A DNA stretch of 64,000 bases from Mesorhizobium sp. (GTDB lineage: Bacteria > Pseudomonadota > Alphaproteobacteria > Rhizobiales > Rhizobiaceae): the NCBI RefSeq assembly GCF_017306585.1, contig NZ_JAFKIC010000114.1, positions 16,260-80,259 of the forward strand, in the 5' to 3' direction. Under the pieces are notes generated by a model. It was not told where the DNA came from. It searched no databases and saw only the letters and a program-made list of their open reading frames with translations. Both the position numbers and the translations under genes were made by a program. Position 1 is the first letter of the stretch. Each line of letters begins with the position of its first letter. Below, piece by piece: positions 8,495 through 17,116 of this stretch.

Positions 8495-9520
8495 TCAATC
8501 GGCGCGCGATGACCAGACCGGGAACAAATCGTTCTCGGCTGGCGTCGCGGCAAACACACCGCGGCTGATGGCGCGCGCCATGGTGGCGCCGGCCGCGGCA
8601 TAGAGGTCGATGGCAGCGTCGGCTTCGAGCTGGATGCCGCTTCTGCCCGTCGCCAGCGCGAAGACCAGATCGCCGTCGGCCGGAGTATGGGTCGGCCAGA
8701 TGGCGCGCACGAAGCCGTCATGCGCGGCCATCGCCAGGCGTTTTGCCGCCGCCTTGGTGAGAACGGCATCCGTGGCGATGACGGCGATGGTGGTGTTGCC
8801 GCCGGTTTCCATCTGCATGCCAGAGTGCTTGTCGCGATATTTGAGCAGGATCCGCTTGGCATCGTCCGGCATGGGCGTGGGGTAGCCGAACCCACCGAAC
8901 TCCTCGCCGATTTCGAAAGGGGCAGCCCAGAAATGGCGGGTACGGCCGACCGTTACCGATCCGGTCGGGTTGACGGCGGCCAGCGCGCCGATCGTCACGC
9001 CATTGTCCAGCCGTGTCGAAGCTGAACCCAGGCCGCCTTTCAGACCGGCGGTCAATGCACCGGTGCCGGCGCCGGCTGTTCCAATCTGGAAGTCGGCGGT
9101 GGCGGCTTGGGCCGCCTCATAGCCGAGGTCGCGATACGGGGGATAACGACCCCAATCCTTGTCGCCGCCATTGCGCAGGTCGAACAGGATCGCCGCCGGC
9201 ACGATTGGTACCCGGAAGCCGCCCACTTCGAAACCGATGCCGCGCTCACGCAGCGCTGCCTGCACGCCGGACGCGGCGTCAAGGCCGAAAGCCGAACCGC
9301 CCGAGAGCACCACGGCATGGACGGTTTCGACCGAATTGTGCGGCTCGAGCAGGTCTGTCTCGCGCGTGCCCGGCGCTCCGCCCAGAATCTGTACGCCGGC
9401 CACCGCCGCCTGATCGCAAAGGACGGCGGTCACTCCAGACTTCAGCCTGGCATCGGCAGCGTTGCCGACATGCAGACCGGCAACATCGGTGATCAGGTTG
9501 CGCGGACCGGTACGGAACAT
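8495..9520 (-). CDS. P1 family peptidase (DmpA/L-aminopeptidase type)
   Basis: A 341-residue N-terminal-nucleophile hydrolase of the DmpA/S58 family. Its members cut themselves before a Ser or Thr to become active aminopeptidases or amidases. Family features are DVAGLHVGNA at the start, VLSGGSAFGLDAASGV, and the processing region GTAGAGTGAL followed by KGGLGSAST, whose Ser after Gly is the likely nucleophile. No signal peptide is present. The start overlaps the stop of the upstream binding-protein gene (TGATG at 9518-9522), so both are made together. Substrate unknown; small peptides or amides are likely. Confidence 0.9.
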   Translation of the reverse strand: MFRTGPRNLITDVAGLHVGNAADARLKSGVTAVLCDQAAVAGVQILGGAPGTRETDLLEPHNSVETVHAVVLSGGSAFGLDAASGVQAALRERGIGFEVGGFRVPIVPAAILFDLRNGGDKDWGRYPPYRDLGYEAAQAATADFQIGTAGAGTGALTAGLKGGLGSASTRLDNGVTIGALAAVNPTGSVTVGRTRHFWAAPFEIGEEFGGFGYPTPMPDDAKRILLKYRDKHSGMQMETGGNTTIAVIATDAVLTKAAAKRLAMAAHDGFVRAIWPTHTPADGDLVFALATGRSGIQLEADAAIDLYAAAGATMARAISRGVFAATPAENDLFPVWSSRAD

Positions 9521-10593
9521 CAGTTGCTTTCCAGGGGCACGAAGCGTGTGCCGTCGAAACGGAAAACGCGGTAGGGGCTCTGGCTGAGGTCACCCTTTGC
9601 ATCGAAGCGGACGGGGCCGATCGCGGTGGTGAAATCATGCCCGGTCAGCATTTCGGCCAGCGGCTTACCAGTGTTCGCGGCTTCCTCCGACGCCACTTTG
9701 GCGATCTCGATCGCCGCATAGGCGGGCAGCGTATAGCCGTCGGGCACGGCTTTTTGCGCCGCAAAGGCCGCCAGCACTTTCGGGTCGGCGACATCGGCCC
9801 ATTCGGGCGGCGCGATCATCAGCGTGCCGGTCGCGTAAGGCACGTCGCCAGGCGGCGTGCGCAGATTTTCACCGCCGGCAATCACGATGCCCGCCTGGAG
9901 CTGCGCGGCATCGCGGCCCATGATGGCGATGTCGTCGCCGTCGCCGCCGGCAAAGACATGCGTGGCGCCGGCCTTCTTCAGGCGTCCGATCAGGCCGATC
10001 TGGTTGTCGAGCTGAGGCCGGAACGTGTCGACGAAGACGGGTTTCAGTGCTGCTTGCTCCGCCGCGGCGCGAAATGTCTCGGCGATCTCGCGGCCATAGA
10101 TGGTGCCGTCATCGATGATGGCGAACAGTTCGTCCCGCCACAGACGGGTCAGCGCGGCTGCAACGGCGTTGCGCTCGTCGTCGCCGCGCGGGCCGAGGCG
10201 ATAGACCGGCCAACCGGTCTTGGCGCGTCGGTCGGTCAGGCTTTCGGTCCGCACGCCGACGGTGATGACCGGGATATTAGCGCCCTTGAGGATCGGCATT
10301 GCCGCTGCGATAGCGTCGGTGCAAAGGAAGCCGACGACGATGTTGACCTTTGCCGCCGCGAACTCCCTCGCCGCCGCCGTGCCGCCATCGGCGGTGCAGG
10401 CGTCATCGATGGTCTTGAGTTGGATGCCGTTCGCTTCGGCCGCTAGCCCTGCACCGGTCTCGATCTGTTTGCCGAGAATGGCCGATGGTCCCGACAGCGG
10501 CGCAGCGACGCCGATCGTCAGCGTCTGGGCGCCGGCGGGGCCGGCCAGAAGCAGCCAGGCCAATGCGGCGTATATCATTGCTCGCGATCGCAT
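9520..10593 (-). CDS. ABC transporter substrate-binding protein (branched-chain amino acid type)
   Basis: A 357-residue periplasmic binding protein of the Leu/Ile/Val (HAAT) type. Starting at 10593 gives a short signal peptide, MRSRAMIYAALAWLLLAGPAGA, before the mature QTLTIGVAAPLSGPSA. The stretches AREFAAAKVNIVVGFLCTDA, DGTIYGREIAET and GATHVFAGGDGDD match type I binding folds. The frame is open upstream to 10650, but those residues lack signal character. No permease or ATPase genes are nearby, so it is an orphan, or works with a system elsewhere, or is a sensor. It is coupled to a P1 peptidase, which suggests a peptide or amide ligand. Confidence 0.87.
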   Translation of the reverse strand: MRSRAMIYAALAWLLLAGPAGAQTLTIGVAAPLSGPSAILGKQIETGAGLAAEANGIQLKTIDDACTADGGTAAAREFAAAKVNIVVGFLCTDAIAAAMPILKGANIPVITVGVRTESLTDRRAKTGWPVYRLGPRGDDERNAVAAALTRLWRDELFAIIDDGTIYGREIAETFRAAAEQAALKPVFVDTFRPQLDNQIGLIGRLKKAGATHVFAGGDGDDIAIMGRDAAQLQAGIVIAGGENLRTPPGDVPYATGTLMIAPPEWADVADPKVLAAFAAQKAVPDGYTLPAYAAIEIAKVASEEAANTGKPLAEMLTGHDFTTAIGPVRFDAKGDLSQSPYRVFRFDGTRFVPLESN

Positions 10594-10773
10594 CCTGTCG
10601 CTGAATTCCTCCGGGGCCGCGCCTGCCGGGCAGCCATCAATTCCCGCCAAGACCTAAAGGCTGCCCGGCCTTGGTGCAACACGCGAATTCAGGGATATCA
10701 ACCAAGCACTTCGCTTGTGGCATGCCATGTCTGGCCATATATAGCGGTAGGGTTCTGGTTACGGAAAATTCCG

Positions 10774-11301
10774 GTGCTGAAGAAGAATGACATTGGACCA
10801 CAGGCCTATCGCGACGCGATGAGCCATTTTGCCGGCCACGTCCACGTGGTCACGACGGATGGCCCGGCCGGCAAACGGGGTACGACGGTGATCGCGGCCT
10901 GCTCTGTATCGGACACGCCGCCGACCATTCTGGTCTGCCTCAATCGGGAGAATCCGAAGAACGAGGCGTTCGTGAAGAACGGCAGATTCGCCCTGAACAC
11001 CTTGGCCTCGCACCAGCAGCCGCTGTCTGTCGGGTTCTCCGGCATCACCGGCCTTCCCGTTGAGGAGCGTTTCGCACTGGGCGAGTGGGATGTGATCTCC
11101 ACCGGTGCGCCGACGCTGAAGGGCGCGCTCGCCGTGTTCGACTGCGAATTGATCGACACCAAGGACCTTGCCACCCATCGTGTGCTTTTTGGCAAGGTGA
11201 CAGGCCTGCGCATGGGCGATAATTTGCGGCCGCTGATCTATCACGCCCGCGGCTACCATGTTCTCGAAAGCGGTGCGGCGGCGTTCACGGAGAAGGAATG
11301 A
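10774..11301 (+). CDS. Flavin reductase family protein
   Basis: A protein of about 175 residues of the flavin-reductase-like FMN-binding split-barrel family (HpaC/RutF type), which reduces FMN or FAD with NAD(P)H for partner oxygenases. Key runs are DAMSHFAGHVHVVTTDGP, RGTTVIAACSVSDTPPTILV and NENPKNEAF-like CLNRENPKNEAF, then the C-terminal GKVTGLRMG and PLIYHARGYHVL. The start is uncertain: GTG at 10774 matches relatives, while an ATG at 10717 would add 19 residues. Its stop overlaps the MoxR start by ATGA (11298-11301), placing it at the head of the molybdoenzyme-maturation cluster. Confidence 0.87.
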   Translation: MLKKNDIGPQAYRDAMSHFAGHVHVVTTDGPAGKRGTTVIAACSVSDTPPTILVCLNRENPKNEAFVKNGRFALNTLASHQQPLSVGFSGITGLPVEERFALGEWDVISTGAPTLKGALAVFDCELIDTKDLATHRVLFGKVTGLRMGDNLRPLIYHARGYHVLESGAAAFTEKE

Positions 11302-12227
11302 ACGGGCTGACACCGCGCGCCGTGCCGCGGACGATCGACGAGACGCTCGATCTCCTGACCGGAGCGGACTATGTGGCGGATCGCTCTTTGGCGACGGTCC
11401 TTTTCCTCTCGCTGCGCATGAAACGACCGCTTTTCCTCGAGGGTGAGGCAGGCGTCGGCAAGACCGAGATCGCCAAGGTGCTGGCCGAGGCGCTCGGCCG
11501 CCGGCTGATCCGCCTGCAATGCTATGAAGGGCTCGATGTCTCCTCGGCTGTCTATGAGTGGAATTACGCCGCCCAGATGATCGAGATCCGCATGGAGGAG
11601 GCATCCGGCAAGGTCGATCGCTCCGCCATGGAGCGCAATGTTTTCTCGGAAAAATACCTGATCCGCCGCCCGGTTCTCGATGCGCTGACCGGCAAGGAAG
11701 GCGCGGCCCCGGTCTTCCTGATCGACGAACTCGACCGTACCGACGAAGCCTTCGAGGCTTTCCTGCTCGAAATCCTGTCCGACTATCAGGTGACGGTGCC
11801 GGAACTCGGCACCATCAAGGCCGAAGAGCCGCCGATCGTCATCATCACCACCAATCGTACCCGTGAGATCCATGACGCGCTGAAGCGGCGATGCCTCTAT
11901 CACTGGGTCGACTACCCCAATGCCGAGCGGGAGCTCGAAATCGTGCGCCGCAAGGTGCCGCGGGCCAATCAGCGGCTTTCGGCGGAGGTGGTCTCCTTCA
12001 TCCAGAAGCTGCGCCGGATCGAACTGTTCAAGGTGCCCGGCGTTGCCGAAACCATTGACTGGGCTGGCGCGCTGACCGAACTCGACAAGGTGGCGCTCGA
12101 CCCCGAAACCGTATCGGACACGATCGGCGTGCTGTTGAAGTACCAGGACGATATTGCCCGCATCGGGTCGGGTGAGGGCCGGCGTATCCTCGATGAGGTC
12201 AAGGCCGAGCTTTCGGCGGCGGAGTAG
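11298..12227 (+). CDS. MoxR family AAA+ ATPase (CoxD-like)
   Basis: A 309-residue AAA+ ATPase. Walker A is GEAGVGKT at 49-56, Walker B VFLIDE at 139-144, sensor 1 is in IVIITTNRTREIHDALKRR. The sequence is close to CoxD-type MoxR proteins, which work with a VWA-domain partner to insert sulfur/copper into or otherwise activate molybdenum hydroxylases such as CO dehydrogenase. The partner is the next gene, 3 bases downstream. Assignment to the CoxD role comes from the gene order MoxR-VWA-XdhC-MocA and is inferred; MoxR/VWA pairs also serve other metalloenzymes. Confidence 0.92.
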   Translation: MNGLTPRAVPRTIDETLDLLTGADYVADRSLATVLFLSLRMKRPLFLEGEAGVGKTEIAKVLAEALGRRLIRLQCYEGLDVSSAVYEWNYAAQMIEIRMEEASGKVDRSAMERNVFSEKYLIRRPVLDALTGKEGAAPVFLIDELDRTDEAFEAFLLEILSDYQVTVPELGTIKAEEPPIVIITTNRTREIHDALKRRCLYHWVDYPNAERELEIVRRKVPRANQRLSAEVVSFIQKLRRIELFKVPGVAETIDWAGALTELDKVALDPETVSDTIGVLLKYQDDIARIGSGEGRRILDEVKAELSAAE

Positions 12228-12230
12228 ACC

Positions 12231-13481
12231 GTGACCGCGCCCCGTGCCGAACCCAGGGAAGCGACAGCGGACGGGCGGATCGCTGACAACATCGTCTATT
12301 TCGCGCGCACCTTGCGCAAGGCCGGCATGCGGGTAGGGCCGGCCTCGGTGAAGGACGCCATCGAGGCGGTGCTGGCGGCCGGCATCGGTTCGCGCGACGA
12401 CTTCTATTGGACGCTGCATGCCGTTCTGGTCTCGCGGCATGAGGACCACGTGATCTTCGACGAAGCTTTCCGGCTGTTCTGGAAATCGCGCGAATTGATC
12501 GAGAAGCTGCTGGCGATGTTTTCGCCGGTGGCGCTTGATACCAAAGAGAAGCAGAAGCCACGCGCGGCGGAAAACCGTGTCAGCCAGGCGATGTTCGAAG
12601 GCCATCAGAAGAGCCGGCCGACCCAGGAGATTCCCGAGATCGAGGTCGATGCCCGCTTTACCTTCTCCGGCAACGAGCTGTTGCGGGGCAAGGACTTCGC
12701 CCAGATGAACGCGGCCGAGATGGCCGATGCGAGGAAGGCGATCGCGGCGTTACGGCTGCCTGTCGATCTGGTACGGACCCGCCGCTTCAAGGCCGATGCG
12801 CATGGCCGCCGCATCGATCCGCGCGCCATGATGCGTTCGGCCGCGCGCACGGGTGGCGAATTGATCCTGCCGAAGTTCCGCTCGGTCCGGGAAGTGCATC
12901 CGCCATTGGTGGTTCTGGCTGACATCTCCGGTTCTATGAGCCAGTACACGCGCATCTTCCTGCATTTCCTGCATGCGCTGACGGAAAAGCGCCGGCGCGT
13001 CCACACTTTCGTCTTCGGCACGCGGCTGACCAATCTGACCCGGCAGATGCGCCACAGGGATCCCGACGCCGCCCTTGCCGACTGCTCGGCCGCGGTCAAG
13101 GACTGGTCGGGCGGCACGCGCATCGGCGACACGCTGGCGCAGTTCAACCTTGTGTGGTCGCGGCGCGTGCTGGGGCAGGGCGCGGTGGTGTTGCTCATCA
13201 CCGACGGGCTGGAGCGCGACGATGTCGCCGGGCTTTCGCAGGAGATGGAACGGCTGCACAAATCCTGCCGGCGGCTGATCTGGCTCAACCCGTTGCTGCG
13301 CTTCGACGGTTTTCAGGCGCGCGCCCGTGGCGTCAGGGCGATGCTGCCGCATGTCGACGAGTTCCGCTCGGTGCACAACCTCGATGCGCTCGCCGATCTC
13401 TGCGCTTCGCTGGACAAGAAATCGGCGCTTTCGGTCGATCCGCGAAGATGGATGGATGCTGGCGCGAGGCATGCCGCGTAG
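12231..13481 (+). CDS. VWA domain-containing protein, CoxE-like
   Basis: A 416-residue protein starting at a GTG 3 bases after the MoxR stop. The N-terminal part (to about 210) is helical with the CoxE-type NIVYFARTLRKAGMRVGPA start; the C-terminal part is a von Willebrand A domain with the MIDAS motif DISGS at 231-235, followed by MSQYTRIFLHFLHAL, the Thr in GGTRIGDTL and the Asp in LLITDGLERDD. CoxE family proteins act with the MoxR ATPase as a chaperone pair for molybdenum hydroxylase activation. Cytoplasmic; no signal peptide. Confidence 0.92.
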   Translation: MTAPRAEPREATADGRIADNIVYFARTLRKAGMRVGPASVKDAIEAVLAAGIGSRDDFYWTLHAVLVSRHEDHVIFDEAFRLFWKSRELIEKLLAMFSPVALDTKEKQKPRAAENRVSQAMFEGHQKSRPTQEIPEIEVDARFTFSGNELLRGKDFAQMNAAEMADARKAIAALRLPVDLVRTRRFKADAHGRRIDPRAMMRSAARTGGELILPKFRSVREVHPPLVVLADISGSMSQYTRIFLHFLHALTEKRRRVHTFVFGTRLTNLTRQMRHRDPDAALADCSAAVKDWSGGTRIGDTLAQFNLVWSRRVLGQGAVVLLITDGLERDDVAGLSQEMERLHKSCRRLIWLNPLLRFDGFQARARGVRAMLPHVDEFRSVHNLDALADLCASLDKKSALSVDPRRWMDAGARHAA

Positions 13482-13529
13482 CCATATGTTTTCGGCTCCC
13501 TGGAAAAACAGACCCTGAGAGAAGCAACC

Positions 13530-13868
13530 ATGAGCGACAGTCTTTATCTCGATGAGGCCCGCGATCCGCTGATCATCGCGGAAGGCTGGATGAAGGACGG
13601 CAAGGATGTCGCGATCGCGACCGTGGTGGAGACATGGGGTTCGGCGCCGCGCCCGGTCGGCAGCCACCTCGTCATCGATGCCGAGGGCAATTTCCACGGC
13701 TCCGTGTCGGGCGGTTGTGTCGAGGGCGCCGTGGTAAGCGAGGCGATCGACGTCATCGGCTCCGGCAAGGCCCGGATGCTGGAGTTCGGCGTCGCCGATG
13801 AGACTGCCTGGCAGGTCGGTCTGTCTTGCGGCGGCCGCATCAGGGTCTATGTCGAACGATTGGGGTGA
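13530..13868 (+). CDS. XdhC/CoxI family protein, N-terminal domain only
   Basis: A 112-residue protein equal to the N-terminal XdhC/CoxI domain: VVETWGSAPRPVGSHLVIDA, GSVSGGCVEGAVV and the C-terminal LSCGGRIRVYVE. In whole XdhC proteins this domain binds the sulfurated molybdenum cofactor with its conserved Cys residues (GGCVE and LSCGG) before handing it to a xanthine-dehydrogenase-family enzyme. Here the Rossmann domain is on the next gene, 6 bases downstream, so the usual two-domain protein is split in two. Both parts look intact, so this is a natural split and not a decay product. Confidence 0.9.
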   Translation: MSDSLYLDEARDPLIIAEGWMKDGKDVAIATVVETWGSAPRPVGSHLVIDAEGNFHGSVSGGCVEGAVVSEAIDVIGSGKARMLEFGVADETAWQVGLSCGGRIRVYVERLG

Positions 13869-13874
13869 TTTCGG

Positions 13875-14579
13875 ATGGATCCCTATGCGCTGAAAACCCT
13901 CAACGCCGAACGCCGCGCCCGCCGTGCGGCCATCCTCGTTACCGACCTCGGCGATGGCCGCGATCGCATCGTTCGCGAAGGCGATCAGGTCGCCGGCGAT
14001 CTCGGAACGGCCATCGCCAAGGCGTTTCGATCCGGCAATTCCGGCTCTGTCGAGGCTGAGGGGCGGACCTTCTTTCTCAACGCGCATCTGCCGCGGCCGC
14101 GCCTTGTGGTGATCGGCGCCGTCCATATCAGCCAGGCACTCGCTCCCATGGCCCGGATATCAGGCTATCCCCTTGAGATTATCGATCCGCGCACGGCCTT
14201 CGCGACGCCGGATCGCTTTCCCGATGTCACGCTTCACGCCGAATGGCCGCAGGATGTGCTGGAGCGCCAGCCGCTCGATGCCTACACCGCGCTTGCCGCC
14301 GTCACTCATGATCCGAAGATCGACGATTTCGCGCTGAAGGCGGCTCTCGACGCCAGCTGTTTCTATGTCGGAGCGCTTGGCAGCCGAAAGACGCATGCCA
14401 AACGCGTCGAACGGCTGCTGGCGCTGGGCGCCAGCGCCGAGCAGATCGCCCGTATCCATGCGCCGATCGGGCTGGATATCGGTGCCGCGAGCCCGGCCGA
14501 GATAGCGGTTGCCATTCTCGCGCAAACGATCCTTGCCTTCCGCTCGCGCGGCCTGGACGCGAAGGGCGCCGCGGCGTGA
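13875..14579 (+). CDS. XdhC family protein with Rossmann domain
   Basis: A 234-residue partner of the preceding gene. After a short N-terminal part (about 1-75, possibly a remnant of an XdhC N-domain) comes a Rossmann-like domain: RPRLVVIGAVHISQALAPMA, LEIIDPRTAFATPDRFPD, and the family end FYVGALGSRKTHAKRVERLL followed by IHAPIGLDIGAASPAEIAVAI. XdhC proteins stabilise and deliver the sulfurated Mo cofactor. Its stop overlaps the next start by 4 bases (14576-14579), supporting one transcript. Cytoplasmic. Confidence 0.92.
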   Translation: MDPYALKTLNAERRARRAAILVTDLGDGRDRIVREGDQVAGDLGTAIAKAFRSGNSGSVEAEGRTFFLNAHLPRPRLVVIGAVHISQALAPMARISGYPLEIIDPRTAFATPDRFPDVTLHAEWPQDVLERQPLDAYTALAAVTHDPKIDDFALKAALDASCFYVGALGSRKTHAKRVERLLALGASAEQIARIHAPIGLDIGAASPAEIAVAILAQTILAFRSRGLDAKGAAA

Positions 14580-16186
14580 AATTCGGACCGATTCCGATCG
14601 ATGCCGCCGAAGGGGCGGTGCTGGCGCATGCCATGACCGCTGGCGAAACGCGGTTTCGCAAGGCGCACAGGTTGAGCGCCGAAGACCTCTCGATATTGAA
14701 GGCGGCGGGCGTTGCGCAGGTCGTCGCGGCCGTGCTTGCTCCCGGCGACCTCAGTGAAGACGCGGCGGCGCAGAAAATCGCCGAGAGCATGATTTTCACA
14801 GGCATCGAGGCAAGGCCCGCCGCCACCGGCCGGGTCAATCTTCATGCCGAGGCGGCCGGCATCTTCACGGTCGATGCCGCCGTCATCGACGCCATCAACG
14901 CTGTCGATCCCGCCATCACCCTTGCCACTCTGGCCCAGCATGCTCCGGTCGAGAAAGGACAGATGGTCGCGACGGTGAAGATCATTCCCTTCGCGGTCGC
15001 TTCCGCGCTGGTCGATGCGGTGACGAAAATCTGCGCCGGTGGCGAAATCTTCGCCGTCAATGCTTACAAGCCGGTGCGTGTCGGCGTCATTCAAACGGTG
15101 CTGCCGGGTATCAAGCCAACAGTGCTCGACAAGACGTTGCGCGTCACCGAAGCAAGGCTGGCGCGCTCGGGCGGCTTGCTGACGGCGGAGCGCCGCACGT
15201 CACATGAGATTGCCCCTGTAGCCGAGGCCGCTGTTGCGCTCGCGCGCGACAATGACATGGTGGTGATCTTCGGCGCCTCCGCCATGAGCGATTTCGCCGA
15301 TGTCGTCCCGGCGGCGATCGAAAGGGCTGGCGGAACCGTCATTCGAGCGGGCATGCCGGTCGATCCGGGCAATCTGCTGGTGCTAGGCACGCTCGATGGC
15401 AAGCGCATCATCGGCGCGCCCGGCTGCGCCCGCAGCCCCAGGGAGAACGGCTTCGACTGGGTGCTCGACCGGTTGATTGCGGGTCTTGACGTCACTGCAA
15501 GAGACATCGCCGGCATGGGGGTGGGCGGGCTGCTGATGGAGATACCGACGCGACCGCAGCCGCGCGAGCCGCTGCCAGCCCGGAACCGGCTCAAGGTCGG
15601 GATCGTGCTTCTTGCGGCGGGTCGGTCGAGCCGCATGGGCGGCCCGAACAAGCTCATGGCGCTGTTCGACGGACAACCGTTGGTGCGCCGAACAGCCGAA
15701 CGCGCACTCGCCTCGAAAGCTTCGGGCACGATCGTCGTTACCGGCCATCAGCGCGAGCGGGTACGCGGTGCCTTGTCGGGTCTGGACGTGACCTTTGCCG
15801 ACAATCCGGATTTCGCCGATGGCCTGTCCACCTCGCTCAAGGCCGGTATTGCCTATATGCCCGAAGATACTGCCGGTGCGATGATCGTTCTTGGAGATAT
15901 GCCGGGCATTGCGCCTGGCGACCTCGACCGGCTGATCGATGCGTTCCGTGCGGCCGGGGGCAATTCCGTGGTCCGCGCCTCGCATCTCGGCAAGCGCGGC
16001 AACCCGGTGCTCCTGCCGCGCTCGCTGTTTGCAGCCATTGCCCACCTCGAAGGCGATACCGGCGCACGCCATCTGGTTGAGGCCGAGGGGCTTGACGTCA
16101 TTGATGTCGAGATCGGCGAGGGCGCCTCTGTCGATGTCGACACCCGCGAGGCGCTTGAAGGGGCGGGCGGCGTGTTGCAGGATTGA
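14576..16186 (+). CDS. MoeA-type molybdopterin-binding / MocA-type molybdopterin cytidylyltransferase fusion
   Basis: A 536-residue two-domain protein. Residues about 165-320 form a molybdopterin-binding (MoCF) domain with DMVVIFGASAMSDFADVVP and GKRIIGAPGCARSP. Residues about 340-536 form a nucleotidyltransferase with the motif LAAGRSSRMG (346-355), a downstream Lys (GGPNKL), MIVLGDMPGI and the C-terminal GDTGARHLVE. The C-half resembles MocA, which attaches CMP to Mo-molybdopterin to make MCD, the cofactor form of xanthine-dehydrogenase-family enzymes. This matches the XdhC and CoxD/E-like neighbours. It overlaps the XdhC gene by 4 bases. Confidence 0.9.
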   Translation: MKFGPIPIDAAEGAVLAHAMTAGETRFRKAHRLSAEDLSILKAAGVAQVVAAVLAPGDLSEDAAAQKIAESMIFTGIEARPAATGRVNLHAEAAGIFTVDAAVIDAINAVDPAITLATLAQHAPVEKGQMVATVKIIPFAVASALVDAVTKICAGGEIFAVNAYKPVRVGVIQTVLPGIKPTVLDKTLRVTEARLARSGGLLTAERRTSHEIAPVAEAAVALARDNDMVVIFGASAMSDFADVVPAAIERAGGTVIRAGMPVDPGNLLVLGTLDGKRIIGAPGCARSPRENGFDWVLDRLIAGLDVTARDIAGMGVGGLLMEIPTRPQPREPLPARNRLKVGIVLLAAGRSSRMGGPNKLMALFDGQPLVRRTAERALASKASGTIVVTGHQRERVRGALSGLDVTFADNPDFADGLSTSLKAGIAYMPEDTAGAMIVLGDMPGIAPGDLDRLIDAFRAAGGNSVVRASHLGKRGNPVLLPRSLFAAIAHLEGDTGARHLVEAEGLDVIDVEIGEGASVDVDTREALEGAGGVLQD

Positions 16187-16218
16187 CAAACCCGGGCTGA
16201 AAAACGCAAGCCTGCGGC

Positions 16219-17103
16219 ATGGCTCGTCGTTCTGTTTCTCTCCTCCTGGTCGCAACGTTCGCGCTTTGCGCCACAGGTCGCGCCAACGCGCTCGAACTCA
16301 AACCCTTCAAGGACGATCTCTTCGCCTATCCGGCCGCCTTGTCGTCTGACAGCAATGGCGCTTACACGGTCCTCGACTACCACGAGATGCGCGATATCAA
16401 CCAGCGTGACGAGGTGCCGGAGAAGCGCGTCCGTGCGCAATATACCGATACCGGTGTGCGCAAGGTGCAGCAGGATCTGCTGCTGAAGACCGACGCCGGC
16501 GACGTCAGGCATGTCGCCGTGGGCAAGACGGAAGGCGCCGCCATCATCGTGCTCTACCTGCACGGGCAGGGCGGCAGCCGCAAACAGGGCGTCGACGACT
16601 TCACCTTCGGCGGCAATTTCAACCGCATCAAGAACCTTATGGCGGCCAATGGCGGCCTCTACATCTCTCCGGATTTCCCCGATTTCGGCGACAAGGGCGC
16701 CGCACAGGTCGCGGCCCTGATCGATCATTATGCCGAACAGTCGCCGGGCGCGAAAATCTTCGTCGCCTGCGGCTCGATGGGCGGCGCCCTGTGCTGGAAG
16801 CTCGCCGGCCGCAAGGATACCGGTGGCCGCATCAACGGCCTGCTGCTGCTTGGTTCGCTCTGGGACCAGAGCTTTCTTACAAGTCCCGCCTTCAAGCGCC
16901 GGGTGCCGGTCTTTTTCGGCCAGGGCAGCCATGACGTGGTCTTCCCCGTGGCCAACCAGGAAGCCTTCTTTCGCTCCATCACAGCCAAATCGAAGACCTA
17001 TCCGACCCGTTTCGTGCGTTTCGAGACCGGCACGCATGGCACGCCGATCCGCATGGTCGACTGGCGCGGAACGTTGAACTGGATGCTGTCGAAGGCGCCT
17101 TGA
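16219..17103 (+). CDS. Secreted alpha/beta hydrolase
   Basis: A 294-residue protein with a signal peptide (MARRSVSLLLVATFALC, cleavage near ANA at about 25). An alpha/beta hydrolase core follows: IIVLYLHGQGGSRKQG carries the oxyanion HG, ACGSMGGALCW is the nucleophile elbow, and the end has FFGQGSHDVVFP (acid region) and RFETGTHGTPIRMVDW (likely catalytic His). It begins 32 bases after the MoeA/MocA gene, so it may be the last gene of that transcript, but a periplasmic hydrolase has no evident part in cofactor synthesis. Substrate unknown. Confidence 0.85.
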   Translation: MARRSVSLLLVATFALCATGRANALELKPFKDDLFAYPAALSSDSNGAYTVLDYHEMRDINQRDEVPEKRVRAQYTDTGVRKVQQDLLLKTDAGDVRHVAVGKTEGAAIIVLYLHGQGGSRKQGVDDFTFGGNFNRIKNLMAANGGLYISPDFPDFGDKGAAQVAALIDHYAEQSPGAKIFVACGSMGGALCWKLAGRKDTGGRINGLLLLGSLWDQSFLTSPAFKRRVPVFFGQGSHDVVFPVANQEAFFRSITAKSKTYPTRFVRFETGTHGTPIRMVDWRGTLNWMLSKAP

Positions 17104-17116
17104 TTAGCCGGGTGGC

